Origin: Clostridia bacterium
GTDB lineage: Bacteria > Bacillota > Clostridia > Oscillospirales > CAG-272
Reading direction: 5' to 3'
NCBI GenBank assembly: GCA_017621415.1
Contig: JAGATD010000017.1
Coordinates: 1-38,739, forward strand
Length of the DNA: 38,739 nucleotides
Shown: positions 8,296 through 16,750 of the stretch, one piece after another
Numbering within the stretch: position 1 is the stretch's first letter
Layout: every line of letters begins with the position of its first letter
Translations under genes and position numbers: made by a program
Notes under the pieces: model-generated
Database searches by the model: none
Seen by the model: only the letters and a program-made list of their open reading frames with translations
What the model was told of the DNA's origin: nothing

Positions 8296-9783
8296 ATGTT
8301 TTCCATAGGGTTTGATAATGATAAATATCTGAAGCTCCAGTCTCAGAAAATCAAGGAGAGAATATCGCTTTTCGGCGAAAGACTTTATCTTGAATTCGGC
8401 GGTAAGCTTTTTGATGATTTTCATGCGTCACGAGTTCTTCCGGGCTTTGCGCCTGACAGTAAGATAAAAATGCTTATCGAGCTTAAAGACGAGGCGGAGA
8501 TAATTATTTCAATTAATTCAGCCGATATAGAAAAAAATAAGGTCAGGGGAGATCTTGGGATAACCTATGACCTTGATGTTTTGCGCCTTATCGATGCCTT
8601 TCGCGGATACGGACTTTATGTGGGCTCTGTTGTAATGACAAGATACAGGTCCACCCCAACTGCCGATGCCTTTAAGCAAAAGCTTGAAAAGCTTGGAATC
8701 AAGGTGTATAAGCATTATGCAATAGACGGATATCCACATAATATTCCATTTATTCTCTCTGATGACGGCTTTGGTAAAAACGAATATGCAGAAGCTACCC
8801 GCTCGGTTGTTGTGGTAACAGCCCCGGGTCCCGGCTCGGGTAAAATGGCAACCTGCCTGTCTCAGATTTACCACGAGAGCAAAATGGGAAGAAAGTCCGG
8901 TTATGCTAAATTTGAGACATTCCCTGTATGGAACATACCCTTAAATCATCCTGTTAATCTCGCATACGAGGCGGCAACAGCAGACCTTAACGATGTTAAT
9001 ATGCTTGACCCATTCCACCTAGAAGCCTATGGCGAAACCGCGGTTAACTACAACCGTGATGTTGAGGTGTTCCCGGTGCTCAGAGCCATGCTTGAGGGAA
9101 TTCTCGGAGAGTGCCCCTATAAGTCGCCCACAGACATGGGTGTAAATATGGCAGGCTTCTGCATATTTGATGACAAAGCGGTTTGCGATGCTGCAAAGCA
9201 GGAGATTGTAAGAAGACATTATAATGCTCTTTGCAATATGCGAAAGGGTAACGGTAACGAGGTTGAGATACAGAAGATTGAGCTTCTTATGCAAAAGCTC
9301 AGATGTATTCCCGAGCTTGAGCGCAGATGCGTTCTTCCCGCGCTTAACAAGGCTGATGATACAGGCTCTCCCGCGGTTGCGATAGAGCTTAACGACGGCA
9401 GGGTAGTGACAGGAAAAACCTCGTCGCTTCTCGGAGCATCAAGCGCAGCCTTACTTAATGCCCTTAAGGCAATAGCGGGTATAGACCCGAAAATTGATGT
9501 TATCTCTCCTGAAATTTTAGAGCCTATACAGAAATTAAAGACACAAAACCTTGGCAACCACAACCCGAGGCTTCATACAGATGAGGTTCTTATAGCGCTC
9601 TCTGTTTCCGCTGTTAATAATCCAAATGCAAAAAAGGCATTTGAGGCTATCCCCGGGCTAAAATATGCCGAGGTGCACTCAACGGTTATTCTCTCTCAGG
9701 TTGATGTGTCTACGTTTAGAAAGCTTGGTGTAAATCTTTCCTGCGAGCCTAAATATCAGACAAAAAAATTGTATCATAATTAA
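8296..9783 (+). CDS. DUF1846 (UPF0371) family protein
   Basis: 495 residues, the usual full length for DUF1846. The N-terminus ([15 protein letters not shown]), [17 protein letters not shown], and the central [21 protein letters not shown] match the conserved core I know from this family. The glycine-rich APGPGSGK stretch looks like a nucleotide- or phosphate-binding loop but is not a standard Walker A. No signal peptide or membrane helix is seen, so it is cytoplasmic. Structures exist for the family but no reaction is agreed, so I assign none. It is the first gene of a run with 12 bases to the DUF5058 gene, which suggests it serves the same process as the two membrane proteins and the M20 peptidase. 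Good GGGGTGA ribosome site. Confidence 0.9.
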   Translation: MFSIGFDNDKYLKLQSQKIKERISLFGERLYLEFGGKLFDDFHASRVLPGFAPDSKIKMLIELKDEAEIIISINSADIEKNKVRGDLGITYDLDVLRLIDAFRGYGLYVGSVVMTRYRSTPTADAFKQKLEKLGIKVYKHYAIDGYPHNIPFILSDDGFGKNEYAEATRSVVVVTAPGPGSGKMATCLSQIYHESKMGRKSGYAKFETFPVWNIPLNHPVNLAYEAATADLNDVNMLDPFHLEAYGETAVNYNRDVEVFPVLRAMLEGILGECPYKSPTDMGVNMAGFCIFDDKAVCDAAKQEIVRRHYNALCNMRKGNGNEVEIQKIELLMQKLRCIPELERRCVLPALNKADDTGSPAVAIELNDGRVVTGKTSSLLGASSAALLNALKAIAGIDPKIDVISPEILEPIQKLKTQNLGNHNPRLHTDEVLIALSVSAVNNPNAKKAFEAIPGLKYAEVHSTVILSQVDVSTFRKLGVNLSCEPKYQTKKLYHN

Positions 9784-9795
9784 GGAGAGTCCGTT

Positions 9796-10608
9796 ATGAC
9801 GTTTGATAAAAATCATATACTTCTCTTTGTTCTTGTTGCAGCGATAATCGCCGTTGTTCTTGCGCAATCTGTATACTTTCTTATAAAGTCTGTGCGCAGG
9901 GCTAAAAAAATCGGCATGGACAAAAAGCTTGTTAACAAAACTATTAAAACTGCCGCAATCTTCACCATAGCTCCCGCTGTTGCGATAGTAATAACAATTG
10001 CCGCTCTTTCCGAGGCTTTAGGTCTTGCTCTTCCTTGGCTCAGACTTTCTGTTGTCGGTTCGCTTTCTTATGAAGCTGTTGCCGCAGCAAACGCAGCCAG
10101 CGGAATGGGTACAACTCTCGCGAGCCTTGCTGAAAGCATCACCGCTTCTCAGTATGTTACAATTGCCCTGGTAATGACTGTTTCAATAATGGTTGGTATC
10201 TGGCTTGTTCCCGTTGTTGCAAAGAAGTATCAGAACGGTCTTGTTAAATTTGAAAACAAGGATAAAAAGTGGTCTGACATTCTTCAAAACTCGCTCTTTA
10301 TCGGTATGATATCAGCCTTTGTCGGCTATGTATTCTGTGACGTAAGCCGTCTTTGGAGCGAGGGCGCAAGGTATGTCAGCTCAACAGATAAAATCAGCGG
10401 TGAAACACAAATAACAGAGTATACCGCTACCTCAGGACTTGTGCCTGTCTTTGTAATGATTACAAGTGCTGTGCTTATGTGCCTTTGCGGTGTTCTTATT
10501 AATAAGCTTAAGTGGAAGTGGCTAAACGATTATGCGCTGCCTATTTGTATGGTGGTGGGTATGGTATCCGCAATTCCGCTTACAGCCCTCTTTGGAGGTG
10601 AAATATAA
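9796..10608 (+). CDS. DUF5058 family membrane protein (probable transporter half)
   Basis: 270 residues with about six hydrophobic helices. The signature I associate with DUF5058 is visible: an N-terminal helix, a basic loop (RRAKKIGMDKK), then FTIAPAVAIV and LPWLRLSVVGS. The gene overlaps the next one by one base (TAATG), so the products are probably made in fixed ratio and may form a two-subunit membrane complex, much as split YjiH/YjiG-type carriers do. The operon ends in an M20 peptidase, so import of a peptide, acylated or conjugated amino acid is a reasonable inference. No experimental function is known to me. AGGAGA precedes the ATG. Confidence 0.75.
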   Translation: MTFDKNHILLFVLVAAIIAVVLAQSVYFLIKSVRRAKKIGMDKKLVNKTIKTAAIFTIAPAVAIVITIAALSEALGLALPWLRLSVVGSLSYEAVAAANAASGMGTTLASLAESITASQYVTIALVMTVSIMVGIWLVPVVAKKYQNGLVKFENKDKKWSDILQNSLFIGMISAFVGYVFCDVSRLWSEGARYVSSTDKISGETQITEYTATSGLVPVFVMITSAVLMCLCGVLINKLKWKWLNDYALPICMVVGMVSAIPLTALFGGEI

Positions 10609-11279
10609 TGAAAAACAAAAAGCAACTTTCTTATATGGATTCTGTACACCGTGACGGTACTGTGTGGAATCTTGTTATAATGGTTATTCTTATGGCTTTT
10701 CCTGTCGCTGTGGGACTTATCTTCCGTGCTTGGCCCGATTGGGAAGGATTTGCCAAAGGTATTCTTGCTACCGCCCCTATGTACTGGGCTGTTGGTATTG
10801 TTGAAGTTATAACCTTTATTCCCATGCTTGGCGCCGGAGGCTCGTACCTCTCGTTTGTTACAGGTAATATATCAAACCTTAAGCTCCCCTGCGCAATAAA
10901 TGCTCTCGAGAATGCCAAGGTTGATGTTAAGAGCGAAGAGGGGGAGATTGTATCAACCATTGCTATTGCTGTTTCTTCAATAGTTACAACGGTAATCATA
11001 ATTCTCGGTGTAATTCTGTTAGCTCCGCTTAAGCCATTTATGGAGAGCGAGACCTTGAAGCCCGCCTTTGACCAGCTTCTCCCTGCGCTCTTTGGCGCGC
11101 TTGGCGTTGCTCTTGTTTCCAAGAGCTGGAAGATAGCGGTAGCACCCGTTGTGCTTATGCTAATTCTCTTTATTTTCGTTCCCGCGCTTGATGCATCTAC
11201 TGTCGGAATTATGGTTCCTGTCGGTGTTGTATTTACAATTCTGTTTTCAAGATTCCTTTACAAAAAGGGAATTCTCTGA
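10608..11279 (+). CDS. Partner membrane protein of the DUF5058 gene
   Basis: 223 residues with about six hydrophobic helices. A conserved-looking glycine-rich stretch, GAGGSYLSFVTGNISNLK, followed by LPCAINALE, sits between helices 2 and 3 and could form a substrate pore or gate. The start codon overlaps the DUF5058 stop by one base, so the two proteins are presumably subunits of one membrane complex. I cannot name a family with certainty; the organisation resembles split carriers built from two half-sized proteins. It is followed after 27 bases by the M20 peptidase. Transport is inferred, not seen. Confidence 0.65.
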   Translation: MKNKKQLSYMDSVHRDGTVWNLVIMVILMAFPVAVGLIFRAWPDWEGFAKGILATAPMYWAVGIVEVITFIPMLGAGGSYLSFVTGNISNLKLPCAINALENAKVDVKSEEGEIVSTIAIAVSSIVTTVIIILGVILLAPLKPFMESETLKPAFDQLLPALFGALGVALVSKSWKIAVAPVVLMLILFIFVPALDASTVGIMVPVGVVFTILFSRFLYKKGIL

Positions 11280-11306
11280 TAACCTTTAACAAGAAAGGAA
11301 AATTTT

Positions 11307-12752
11307 ATGCCGTTTATAATTGCGGGAGGTGTTCTCGCCATGCTGCTGATTGTTTTGGTTTTGGTGCTGGTAATAAGAGCGCTTCTGTTTGTTCCCGAAA
11401 AGACCGACCACGAAAAGGTTGCTCCTATCTTTGTAAATAGCGAAAAGGCAATATCCGACCTTGGCGAAATGATAAAGTGCAAGACGGTATCAGATACTGA
11501 TAAATCAAATGAGGATAAGTCCGAATTTGAAAAATTTGAAGCCCTTTTGCCAAAGCTTTTCCCTAACGTGTATGAAAAATGCGTGCTTGAGAAGCCCTCT
11601 GACCGCTCACTTTTGTTTAAGTGGGAGGGTAAGGCTCATGATGCTCCTACGGTTTTGATGTCACACTACGATGTTGTAAGTGTTGTAGAAGAGGATTGGG
11701 AAAAGGCTCCTTTTGCTGCCGAGCAGGAAAACGGTGTTCTTTGGGGCAGAGGAACCCTTGATACAAAGGGAACCTTAAACGGAGTGCTTCAGGCGGCTGA
11801 AATTCTTATAGGTGAGGGCTTTGTTCCTCATAATGATATTTACTTTGCTTTCGGCGGTGATGAGGAAATTAACGGCTATGGCGCAAAAACTATAGTTGAC
11901 CTTTTCGAAAACCGCGGAATAACTCCGGGTCTTGTTGTTGATGAGGGCGGTGCCGTTGTTGAGAATGTGTTCCCGGGAGTGACAGCCCCCTGCGCTCTTA
12001 TCGGAATTGCAGAAAAAGGTATGGTAAACATTGAGTATTCCGTAAAGGGAGGCGGCGGTCATGCATCCTCTCCCGCAGTCCACACACCTGTCGGTAGGCT
12101 TTCCGCAGCTTGCGTTAAGGTAGAGAACAGTCCCTTTAAGTTTGGTATATCTAAACCTGCTAAAGCGATGTTTGACACTCTTGGAAGAAATTCAACCTTT
12201 GTATACCGTCTTATTTTCTCAAATCTTTGGTTCTTTAAGCCTGTTCTTAATATACTGACAAAAAAGACAGGCGGCGAGCTTAATGCGCTTGTTCGTACCA
12301 CAACAGCCTTTACCCAAATGGAGGGCTCGAAGGGTATGAATGTTATTCCTCCTTATGCAAAAATGGTGTCTAATCACCGTATCAAGGAGGGCGAGACTCC
12401 GGAGAGCGTTGCAGAGCGCATAACCAAAATAATTGATGATGAAAATATCAATGTCCGTATAATCTCGGGTATGCCCCCGTCTAGAATTTCGGATACAAAC
12501 TGCGAGGCTTGGGACCGTGTTAAGCTGACTGTAAGCGAAACATGGCAGGATGCAATAGTTTCTCCTTATCTTATGCTTGCTTGCTCAGATTCACGTCACT
12601 GGGGCAGAATATCCGACAGGGTGTATAGATTTTCGGCTATGGCTCTTTCCAAAGAGGAGAGAGGCACAATTCATGGAAATAACGAGAAAATTCCCTTTGC
12701 CACAATTACAAAAACTGTTGAATTCTATATCCGTCTTATGAAAAAATCCTAA
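11307..12752 (+). CDS. Membrane-anchored M20 metallopeptidase (carboxypeptidase S-like)
   Basis: 481 residues. One N-terminal membrane helix (about 4-29) is followed by a full M20 catalytic domain. The two-zinc site is complete: MSHYDVV (H120, D122), GRGTLDTKG (D152), GGDEEING (E186 catalytic, E187), VVDEGGAV (D212) and TIHGNNEKI (H456). The anchor plus domain layout is like yeast carboxypeptidase S and mammalian PM20D1, which cleave or form N-acyl amino acids and dipeptides. Bacterial relatives hydrolyse dipeptides or acylated amino acids. It is the last gene of the DUF1846-DUF5058 run, so it probably processes what the membrane pair carries. AGAAAGGAAA precedes the ATG. The side of the membrane holding the catalytic domain cannot be fixed. 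Confidence 0.88.
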   Translation: MPFIIAGGVLAMLLIVLVLVLVIRALLFVPEKTDHEKVAPIFVNSEKAISDLGEMIKCKTVSDTDKSNEDKSEFEKFEALLPKLFPNVYEKCVLEKPSDRSLLFKWEGKAHDAPTVLMSHYDVVSVVEEDWEKAPFAAEQENGVLWGRGTLDTKGTLNGVLQAAEILIGEGFVPHNDIYFAFGGDEEINGYGAKTIVDLFENRGITPGLVVDEGGAVVENVFPGVTAPCALIGIAEKGMVNIEYSVKGGGGHASSPAVHTPVGRLSAACVKVENSPFKFGISKPAKAMFDTLGRNSTFVYRLIFSNLWFFKPVLNILTKKTGGELNALVRTTTAFTQMEGSKGMNVIPPYAKMVSNHRIKEGETPESVAERITKIIDDENINVRIISGMPPSRISDTNCEAWDRVKLTVSETWQDAIVSPYLMLACSDSRHWGRISDRVYRFSAMALSKEERGTIHGNNEKIPFATITKTVEFYIRLMKKS

Positions 12753-12759
12753 AATGTTA

Positions 12760-12795
12760 AAGCTGCCCGAAGCACTTGCTTCTGGCAGCTTTTCT
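12760..12795. terminator. Two-way terminator between the M20 and tspO genes
   Basis: AAGCTGCC (12760-12767) pairs with GGCAGCTT (12784-12791), with a further inner GAAGC/GCTTC pairing. T-rich on the right, and A-rich on the left so it also works on the minus strand. It serves both converging transcripts. Confidence 0.8.
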
Positions 12796-13284
12796 CTATG
12801 TATTAAGAAAATAAATCGCTATGTTAAGATATCCTGCAAATATAACCCATAGAGCATAAGGAATCTGCAAATACGCAGCCAAAGGCTCTATTTTTCTGTA
12901 TTCCAAAATCGTCTTGATAATGAAATACAAAAGTAAAATCAGCCACAAAAAGCTGAGCAGAAAGGCGTTTGCGTTAAAGAATATAATGCTCCAACCAAAG
13001 TTAATTACCAGGCTTACAGCATATGTTGTGAGAGCCGAACGAACATCTGCGGTGTCGGTTATCCGCCTGTTATAAACCATTGCCGAGCTGACACCCATAA
13101 GGGTATAAAGCACAGTCCATACAATTGGGAACACTAAGGCTGGGGGAGCAATATTAGGTACTATCAGCTCCTCGTAGATATTCATGTTGTCCTTGGTAAA
13201 CAGTGTTGACAGTAGCCCAACACCTATCGGAATTGCTATCGCAATAATGTATATTCTGATATAAGGCTTAATTTTTTCCCACAT
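12796..13284 (-). CDS. tspO: TspO/MBR family protein
   Basis: 162 residues with five hydrophobic helices, the normal TspO length and topology. Family marks: PPALVFPIVWTVLYTLMG in the helix 1-2 region, the GWSIIFF helix, and the closing LQIPYALWVIFAGYLN. TspO proteins bind porphyrins, haem and sterol-like ligands in the cytoplasmic membrane and take part in tetrapyrrole and stress control. No tetrapyrrole gene is nearby, so its role here is open. It is a lone gene, convergent with the M20 operon and divergent from the ABC exporter. GGAGG lies 10 bases before the ATG. Confidence 0.9.
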   Translation of the reverse strand: MWEKIKPYIRIYIIAIAIPIGVGLLSTLFTKDNMNIYEELIVPNIAPPALVFPIVWTVLYTLMGVSSAMVYNRRITDTADVRSALTTYAVSLVINFGWSIIFFNANAFLLSFLWLILLLYFIIKTILEYRKIEPLAAYLQIPYALWVIFAGYLNIAIYFLNT

Positions 13285-13384
13285 TTTCTTTTTCCTCCGA
13301 ATATAATTCCTTGGTAAAAGTTATGTGTGGTTTTTTGCAGATATTACCAATTATTCAAAAAAATATACCGATTATGAAAAAATG

Positions 13385-13413
13385 TTGAAAATAAGACATT
13401 TTTTTGATAGAAT
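13385..13413 (+). promoter_or_regulatory. Possible sigma-A promoter for the ABC exporter
   Basis: TTGAAA (13385-13390), 17 bases, TAGAAT (13408-13413). The expected leader would be only about 13 bases, starting just at the GGAGG ribosome site (13421-13425), which is short; transcription may start elsewhere. Confidence 0.5.
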
Positions 13414-13432
13414 ATATATAGGAGGAATTCTT

Positions 13433-14347
13433 ATGGAAAATGTGATTGAAATTAAAGGCCTTTCAAAGTGCTATGGTACAGTGAAAGCGGTTGATAACCT
13501 TAGTCTCAGGGTAAAAAAAGGCGAGCTCTTCGCGTTTCTGGGTGTAAACGGTGCAGGTAAATCCACCACAATTAATATAATGTGCGGAACACTGGTGTCC
13601 GACTCCGGTTTGATTTTAATAGACGGACTTGATGCAGTTCTACACTCTGAAAAGGTGAAAAATAAGCTCGGCATAGTTTTTCAAAGCTCTGCGCTGGACC
13701 CAGCCCTCACGGTTTATGAAAATCTTGAAAGCCGCGCAGCTCTTTACGGTATAGTAGGAGAGGCTTTCAAGGTAAGACTCGGTGAGCTTTCTCGGTTATT
13801 AGAGCTTGACGGACTCTTGAAACGAACGCTTGACAAGCTTTCGGGAGGTCAGCGCCGAAGAATTGATATAGCGCGAGCTCTTATACATAAGCCCGAAATT
13901 TTGGTCCTTGATGAGCCTACCACAGGTCTCGACCCTCAGACCAGAAAAGTGATATGGAATGTTGTGTCCGACCTAAGAAAAAACGAGAATATGACAGTCT
14001 TTCTTACAACACATTATATGGAAGAAGCGGCAGAAGCCGATTATGTCGTTATAATTGATAAAGGAAGAATTGCAGCAGAGGGAACACCCCTGGAGCTGAA
14101 AAACAGCTACACAGGCGATTTTATAACCATTTACGGTCAAAATGAGGAAGAAATAGCCACTCTTGGCTACCCTTATGAGAAAATTTCGGGAGCTATCCGC
14201 ATATCCGTGCCAAATACAGGATGCGCCACAGATCTGATAATAAAAAATCCCGAAATGTTTTCCGACTATGAAATTACAAAAGGAAAAATGGATGATGTTT
14301 TTCTTAATGTAACAGGCATAAAGCCGGAGGGAGGCGAGGAAAAATGA
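13433..14347 (+). CDS. ABC transporter ATP-binding protein (ABC-2 type, drug-exporter class)
   Basis: 304 residues. All ABC ATPase motifs are present: Walker A GVNGAGKST, Q-loop FQSSALDP, signature LSGGQRRRIDIARAL, Walker B ILVLDEPTTGLDP and the H-loop TTHYMEEA. The sequence is of the daunorubicin-resistance (DrrA/CcmA) type, with a short C-terminal domain after the H-loop. It energises the ABC-2 permease encoded next, whose start overlaps its stop by four bases (ATGA). A reading starting at 13325 is open, but I use the ATG at 13433 because GGAGGAATTCTT stands before it and it begins the conserved first strand. The cargo is unknown; a drug, lipid or peptide are all possible. Confidence 0.93.
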   Translation: MENVIEIKGLSKCYGTVKAVDNLSLRVKKGELFAFLGVNGAGKSTTINIMCGTLVSDSGLILIDGLDAVLHSEKVKNKLGIVFQSSALDPALTVYENLESRAALYGIVGEAFKVRLGELSRLLELDGLLKRTLDKLSGGQRRRIDIARALIHKPEILVLDEPTTGLDPQTRKVIWNVVSDLRKNENMTVFLTTHYMEEAAEADYVVIIDKGRIAAEGTPLELKNSYTGDFITIYGQNEEEIATLGYPYEKISGAIRISVPNTGCATDLIIKNPEMFSDYEITKGKMDDVFLNVTGIKPEGGEEK

Positions 14348-15240
14348 AATCAATGCTTGTAATGATAAAAAGGAATATTAAGCTATTCTTTAAGGATAAA
14401 GGAATGTTCTTTACCTCTCTTATAACCCCTGCAATACTGCTTGTTCTGTATGCAACATTTTTAGGTAATGTTTACCGCGACAGCTTCACCTCAAATCTTC
14501 CTATGGCACATCTTGTTTCGGAAGAGGTGATAGAGGGACTTGTAGGCGGACAGCTTATTTCCTCGATCCTTGCTGTATCCTGTGTTACGGTAGCCTTTTG
14601 CTCCAACTTTCTTATGGTCCAGGATAAAGCTAGTGGCGCGTTAAAGGATTTTTCGGTTTCTCCTATAAAGCCATCTGTCCTTTCGGTAAGCTATTATTTT
14701 GCTACCCTTGCATCAACTCTTATAATCTGCCTTGCAGCTATGGCGCTATGTCTTGCCTATGTTATGGCGGTTGGCTGGTATATGACAGCTCTTGATGTAA
14801 TACTCCTGCTATTCGATGTTATATTACTTGTCCTTTTTGGAACGGCGCTTTCGTCAATCGTAAACTTCTTCTTAACCTCTCAGGGGCAAATTTCCGCCGT
14901 TGGAACTATTGTAAGCTCGGGCTACGGCTTTATCTGCGGAGCGTATATGCCGATATCATCCTTTGGCGAGGGATTAAGACATATTATCTCATTTCTTCCC
15001 GGAACATACGGCACAGCTCTTGTGCGCAATCATGCTATGCGTGGAGCGCTCGAAGCCCTAGCCGATGAGGGAGTCCCTGACATCGCAATAGAAGAGTTAA
15101 AAGACGTTCTTGACTGTAATCTCTATTTCTTTGGCAATAGGGTAGAGGAGCCTGTGATGTACCTGATACTCGGCGTGGCTGTTGTAGTGCTTGTAGCGGT
15201 GTATGTAATTATGAATGTAATGTTGAAAAAGAAAAAGTGA
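14344..15240 (+). CDS. ABC-2 type transporter permease
   Basis: 298 residues with six hydrophobic helices. The N-terminal amphipathic part (IKRNIKLFFKDKGMFF) leads into helix 1 and a large outside loop, then five helices, the standard ABC2_membrane layout. It overlaps the ATPase gene by four bases and would form a half-transporter dimer with it in the cytoplasmic membrane. An extracytoplasmic segment of about 55 residues lies before the last helix (about 215-270). No dedicated regulator is adjacent. The substrate is not indicated by neighbours. Confidence 0.9.
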   Translation: MKSMLVMIKRNIKLFFKDKGMFFTSLITPAILLVLYATFLGNVYRDSFTSNLPMAHLVSEEVIEGLVGGQLISSILAVSCVTVAFCSNFLMVQDKASGALKDFSVSPIKPSVLSVSYYFATLASTLIICLAAMALCLAYVMAVGWYMTALDVILLLFDVILLVLFGTALSSIVNFFLTSQGQISAVGTIVSSGYGFICGAYMPISSFGEGLRHIISFLPGTYGTALVRNHAMRGALEALADEGVPDIAIEELKDVLDCNLYFFGNRVEEPVMYLILGVAVVVLVAVYVIMNVMLKKKK

Positions 15241-15267
15241 TAATAAATAAACTACATAGTTTAAAAC

Positions 15268-15323
15268 AAAAAAGAGGCTTAGTCAAAAGCTTTTAATCAA
15301 GCAATTGGCTTAGCCTTTTCTTT
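15268..15323 (+). terminator. Likely terminator after the ABC exporter
   Basis: AAGAGGCT (15272-15279) can pair with AGCCTTTT (15312-15319; one wobble), followed by CTTTAT. The loop is long and holds a small AAAAGCTTTT palindrome, so the call is moderate. The opening GGCT-AGTCA is also found at 38565-38574. Confidence 0.45.
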
Positions 15324-15335
15324 ATGCGGGAAATG

Positions 15336-15376
15336 TCCTGCGTTAAGAAAACGATTAATAATCGTTTTTAGCAGGA
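15336..15376. repeat. Strong inverted repeat of unknown role
   Basis: TCCTGC (15336-15341) pairs with GCAGGA (15371-15376), enclosing AAAACGATT/AATCGTTTT (15348-15356 with 15360-15368) around a 3-base loop. The fold is nearly perfect over 41 bases. Downstream to 15420 there is a second weak CGGGA/TCCCG pairing. There is no ORF; this is non-coding sequence between the ABC exporter and the tRNA. Confidence 0.55.
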
Positions 15377-15443
15377 AGAGTGAAGCGGGAGCTGAGCTCT
15401 GTCCCGTTTTCCCTCGGGGTAAAGACTTGGAATTTTCACAGTT

Positions 15444-15478
15444 AAAAAAATAAAGACCAAGAAAAACCTTGGTCTTTA
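15444..15478 (-). terminator. Terminator of tRNA-Leu
   Basis: On the minus strand AAAGACCAAGG/CTTGGTCTTTA with a T loop, followed by a run of T (15444-15450). It begins a few bases after the CCA end of the tRNA. Confidence 0.85.
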
Positions 15479-15481
15479 CCC

Positions 15482-15565
15482 TGGTGCGGGAAACGGGACT
15501 TGAACCCGTACATCAAAGATACACGCCCCTCAAACGTGCGCGTCTGCCGATTCCGCCACTCCCGC
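15482..15565 (-). tRNA. tRNA-Leu, anticodon GAG
   Basis: 84 bases with the CCA end encoded. Acceptor GCGGGAG pairs with TTCCCGC, discriminator A; the T arm carries GGGTTCAAGTCCC; the long variable arm is typical of leucine tRNA. The anticodon stem CACGT/GCGTG closes the loop TTGAGGG, giving GAG, which reads CUC and CUU. It has its own consensus promoter and terminator, so it is a single-tRNA unit. Confidence 0.95.
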
Positions 15566-15576
15566 GAACGTCTAAT

Positions 15577-15605
15577 ATTATACACTAAAACTTTTTGTTT
15601 GTCAA
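15577..15605 (-). promoter_or_regulatory. Consensus promoter of tRNA-Leu
   Basis: On the minus strand: TTGACA (15600-15605), 17 bases, TATAAT (15577-15582), 11 bases before the tRNA 5' end. A full match to the sigma-A consensus, as expected for a stable RNA. Confidence 0.9.
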
Positions 15606-15683
15606 TAGGTTTTTGATAAAAAAATAAAAATTTTTAAAAAATATAAAAAAGTGACAAAATTGAGCTCCTTTTGCCAAAATAGA

Positions 15684-15712
15684 TTGACAAACCTTATAAA
15701 TTCCTTTATAAT
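15684..15712 (+). promoter_or_regulatory. Consensus promoter of the kinase-PqqD operon
   Basis: TTGACA (15684-15689), 17 bases, TATAAT (15707-15712). It is a perfect sigma-A match, as strong as the adjacent tRNA promoter, with a 30-40 base leader and GGAGAG ribosome site. No operator-like repeats are seen, so constitutive expression is likely. Confidence 0.88.
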
Positions 15713-15750
15713 ATTTATGTATACTTATAAAAATATTAAGGAGAGGCAAG

Positions 15751-16488
15751 ATGAATTTTAAAATGAAGCTTGCTGACAGGGTTATAGATGTTGAATGTCT
15801 TTATGAATCAACAAAAGCCTTTTGCAAGGATTATTTAACCGAGTACGGTAATATCGACTTTGCTGTTTCGGTAGCTCCCTCTGATATACTCTATGAGCGC
15901 GAAAAATCTGACAAAGAGCGTGAGCTTGAAGGTTTGCCTCCTTTTACACCATCGGACGCTTATCTTGAAACTTTGGCTCTTTACCGCAAAATTGCAGATG
16001 CGTTTATTGATTATGACACTATCCTTTTCCATGGCTCGGCTCTTTCTATGGATAGTGAAGCATATATCTTTACAGCGAAGAGCGGAACAGGAAAGTCTAC
16101 CCACACACGGTTTTGGCGTGAAGTCTTTGGCGACAGAGTTGTTATGATAAATGATGACAAGCCGCTTATAAAAATTACAGGCTCCGGAGCCACTGTTTAC
16201 GGTACACCCTGGTGCGGCAAGCATAACCTTGGTGAAAATATTTCAGCTCCTCTTTTTGCAATTGTTTCTCTTGAGCGCTCTAAGGTAAACAGGGTAGAAA
16301 AGAGTGACTCAAAAAAGAGCTTTCCTAAGATTTTCAGTCAAACATACAGAACAAAAAATATTCTTGGCCTCCAAAAAACACTTGCGCTTACAGACAAAAT
16401 GTTAAACAGTGTTCAGATTTTTGAGCTTGGCTGCAATATGGACCCCGAGGCGGCAATTGTCGCATATAACGGAATGAAAGGTATTTAA
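15751..16488 (+). CDS. HPr-kinase-like ATPase (HprK-related)
   Basis: 245 residues. A Walker A loop, TAKSGTGKSTHTRFW (about 109-122), is followed by an acidic pair in MINDDKPLI (D135, D136) and by YGTPWCGKHN (150-159), the pattern of HprK-like kinases found beside PqqD proteins in Firmicutes. True HprK is longer, has an N-terminal DRTGG domain, and phosphorylates the carrier HPr; this protein lacks that domain. Related kinases in lasso-peptide loci phosphorylate the peptide's terminal serine. It is the first gene of a five-gene operon, with 4 bases to the PqqD gene. The substrate is unknown here; a protein or peptide Ser/Thr is the best guess. Confidence 0.82.
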   Translation: MNFKMKLADRVIDVECLYESTKAFCKDYLTEYGNIDFAVSVAPSDILYEREKSDKERELEGLPPFTPSDAYLETLALYRKIADAFIDYDTILFHGSALSMDSEAYIFTAKSGTGKSTHTRFWREVFGDRVVMINDDKPLIKITGSGATVYGTPWCGKHNLGENISAPLFAIVSLERSKVNRVEKSDSKKSFPKIFSQTYRTKNILGLQKTLALTDKMLNSVQIFELGCNMDPEAAIVAYNGMKGI

Positions 16489-16492
16489 AAAA

Positions 16493-16750
16493 ATGAAATT
16501 AAAAAAGAACTTTATTACTCATACATCCGGTGATGAGCAGCTTATGATATCCGCAGGCGGAGATTTTAACGGGATGGTAAGAAGCAATAAGACTGCGGCG
16601 TTTATCATTGATATGCTGAAAGAGGAAACAACAAAAGAAAAAATCGTTGCGGCAATGCTCGATATATATGATGCGGATGAAGATGTAATTTCAGCTGATG
16701 TAGATAAGGTCATAGCTTCTCTTCGCAGCATTGGAGCAATAGATGAGTGA
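16493..16750 (+). CDS. PqqD family protein (possible RiPP recognition element)
   Basis: 85 residues, the normal size of free-standing PqqD. The N-terminal part is beta-rich (FITHTSGDEQLMI), followed by a helix at TAAFIIDMLKEETTKEKI and the closing helix VIASLRSIGAI, in the winged-helix pattern of PqqD/RRE domains. Such domains bind the leader part of a ribosomally made peptide and present it to modifying enzymes. The gene is spaced 4 bases from the kinase and overlaps the peptidase gene by 8 bases, so the three are tightly coupled. No precursor peptide gene is visible anywhere in the operon, so its binding partner is unknown. Confidence 0.85.
   Translation: MKLKKNFITHTSGDEQLMISAGGDFNGMVRSNKTAAFIIDMLKEETTKEKIVAAMLDIYDADEDVISADVDKVIASLRSIGAIDE

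Noticed and set aside
15566..15750. Search for a precursor peptide ahead of the kinase-PqqD operon
   Set aside because: The stretch holds two opposed promoters and an AT-rich spacer, with no small ORF behind a ribosome site; nor is there room between the operon's genes.
15751..16488. Annotation as true HPr kinase/phosphorylase (hprK)
   Set aside because: It lacks the N-terminal domain, is shorter than HprK and sits with PqqD rather than with lgt or similar hprK neighbours.
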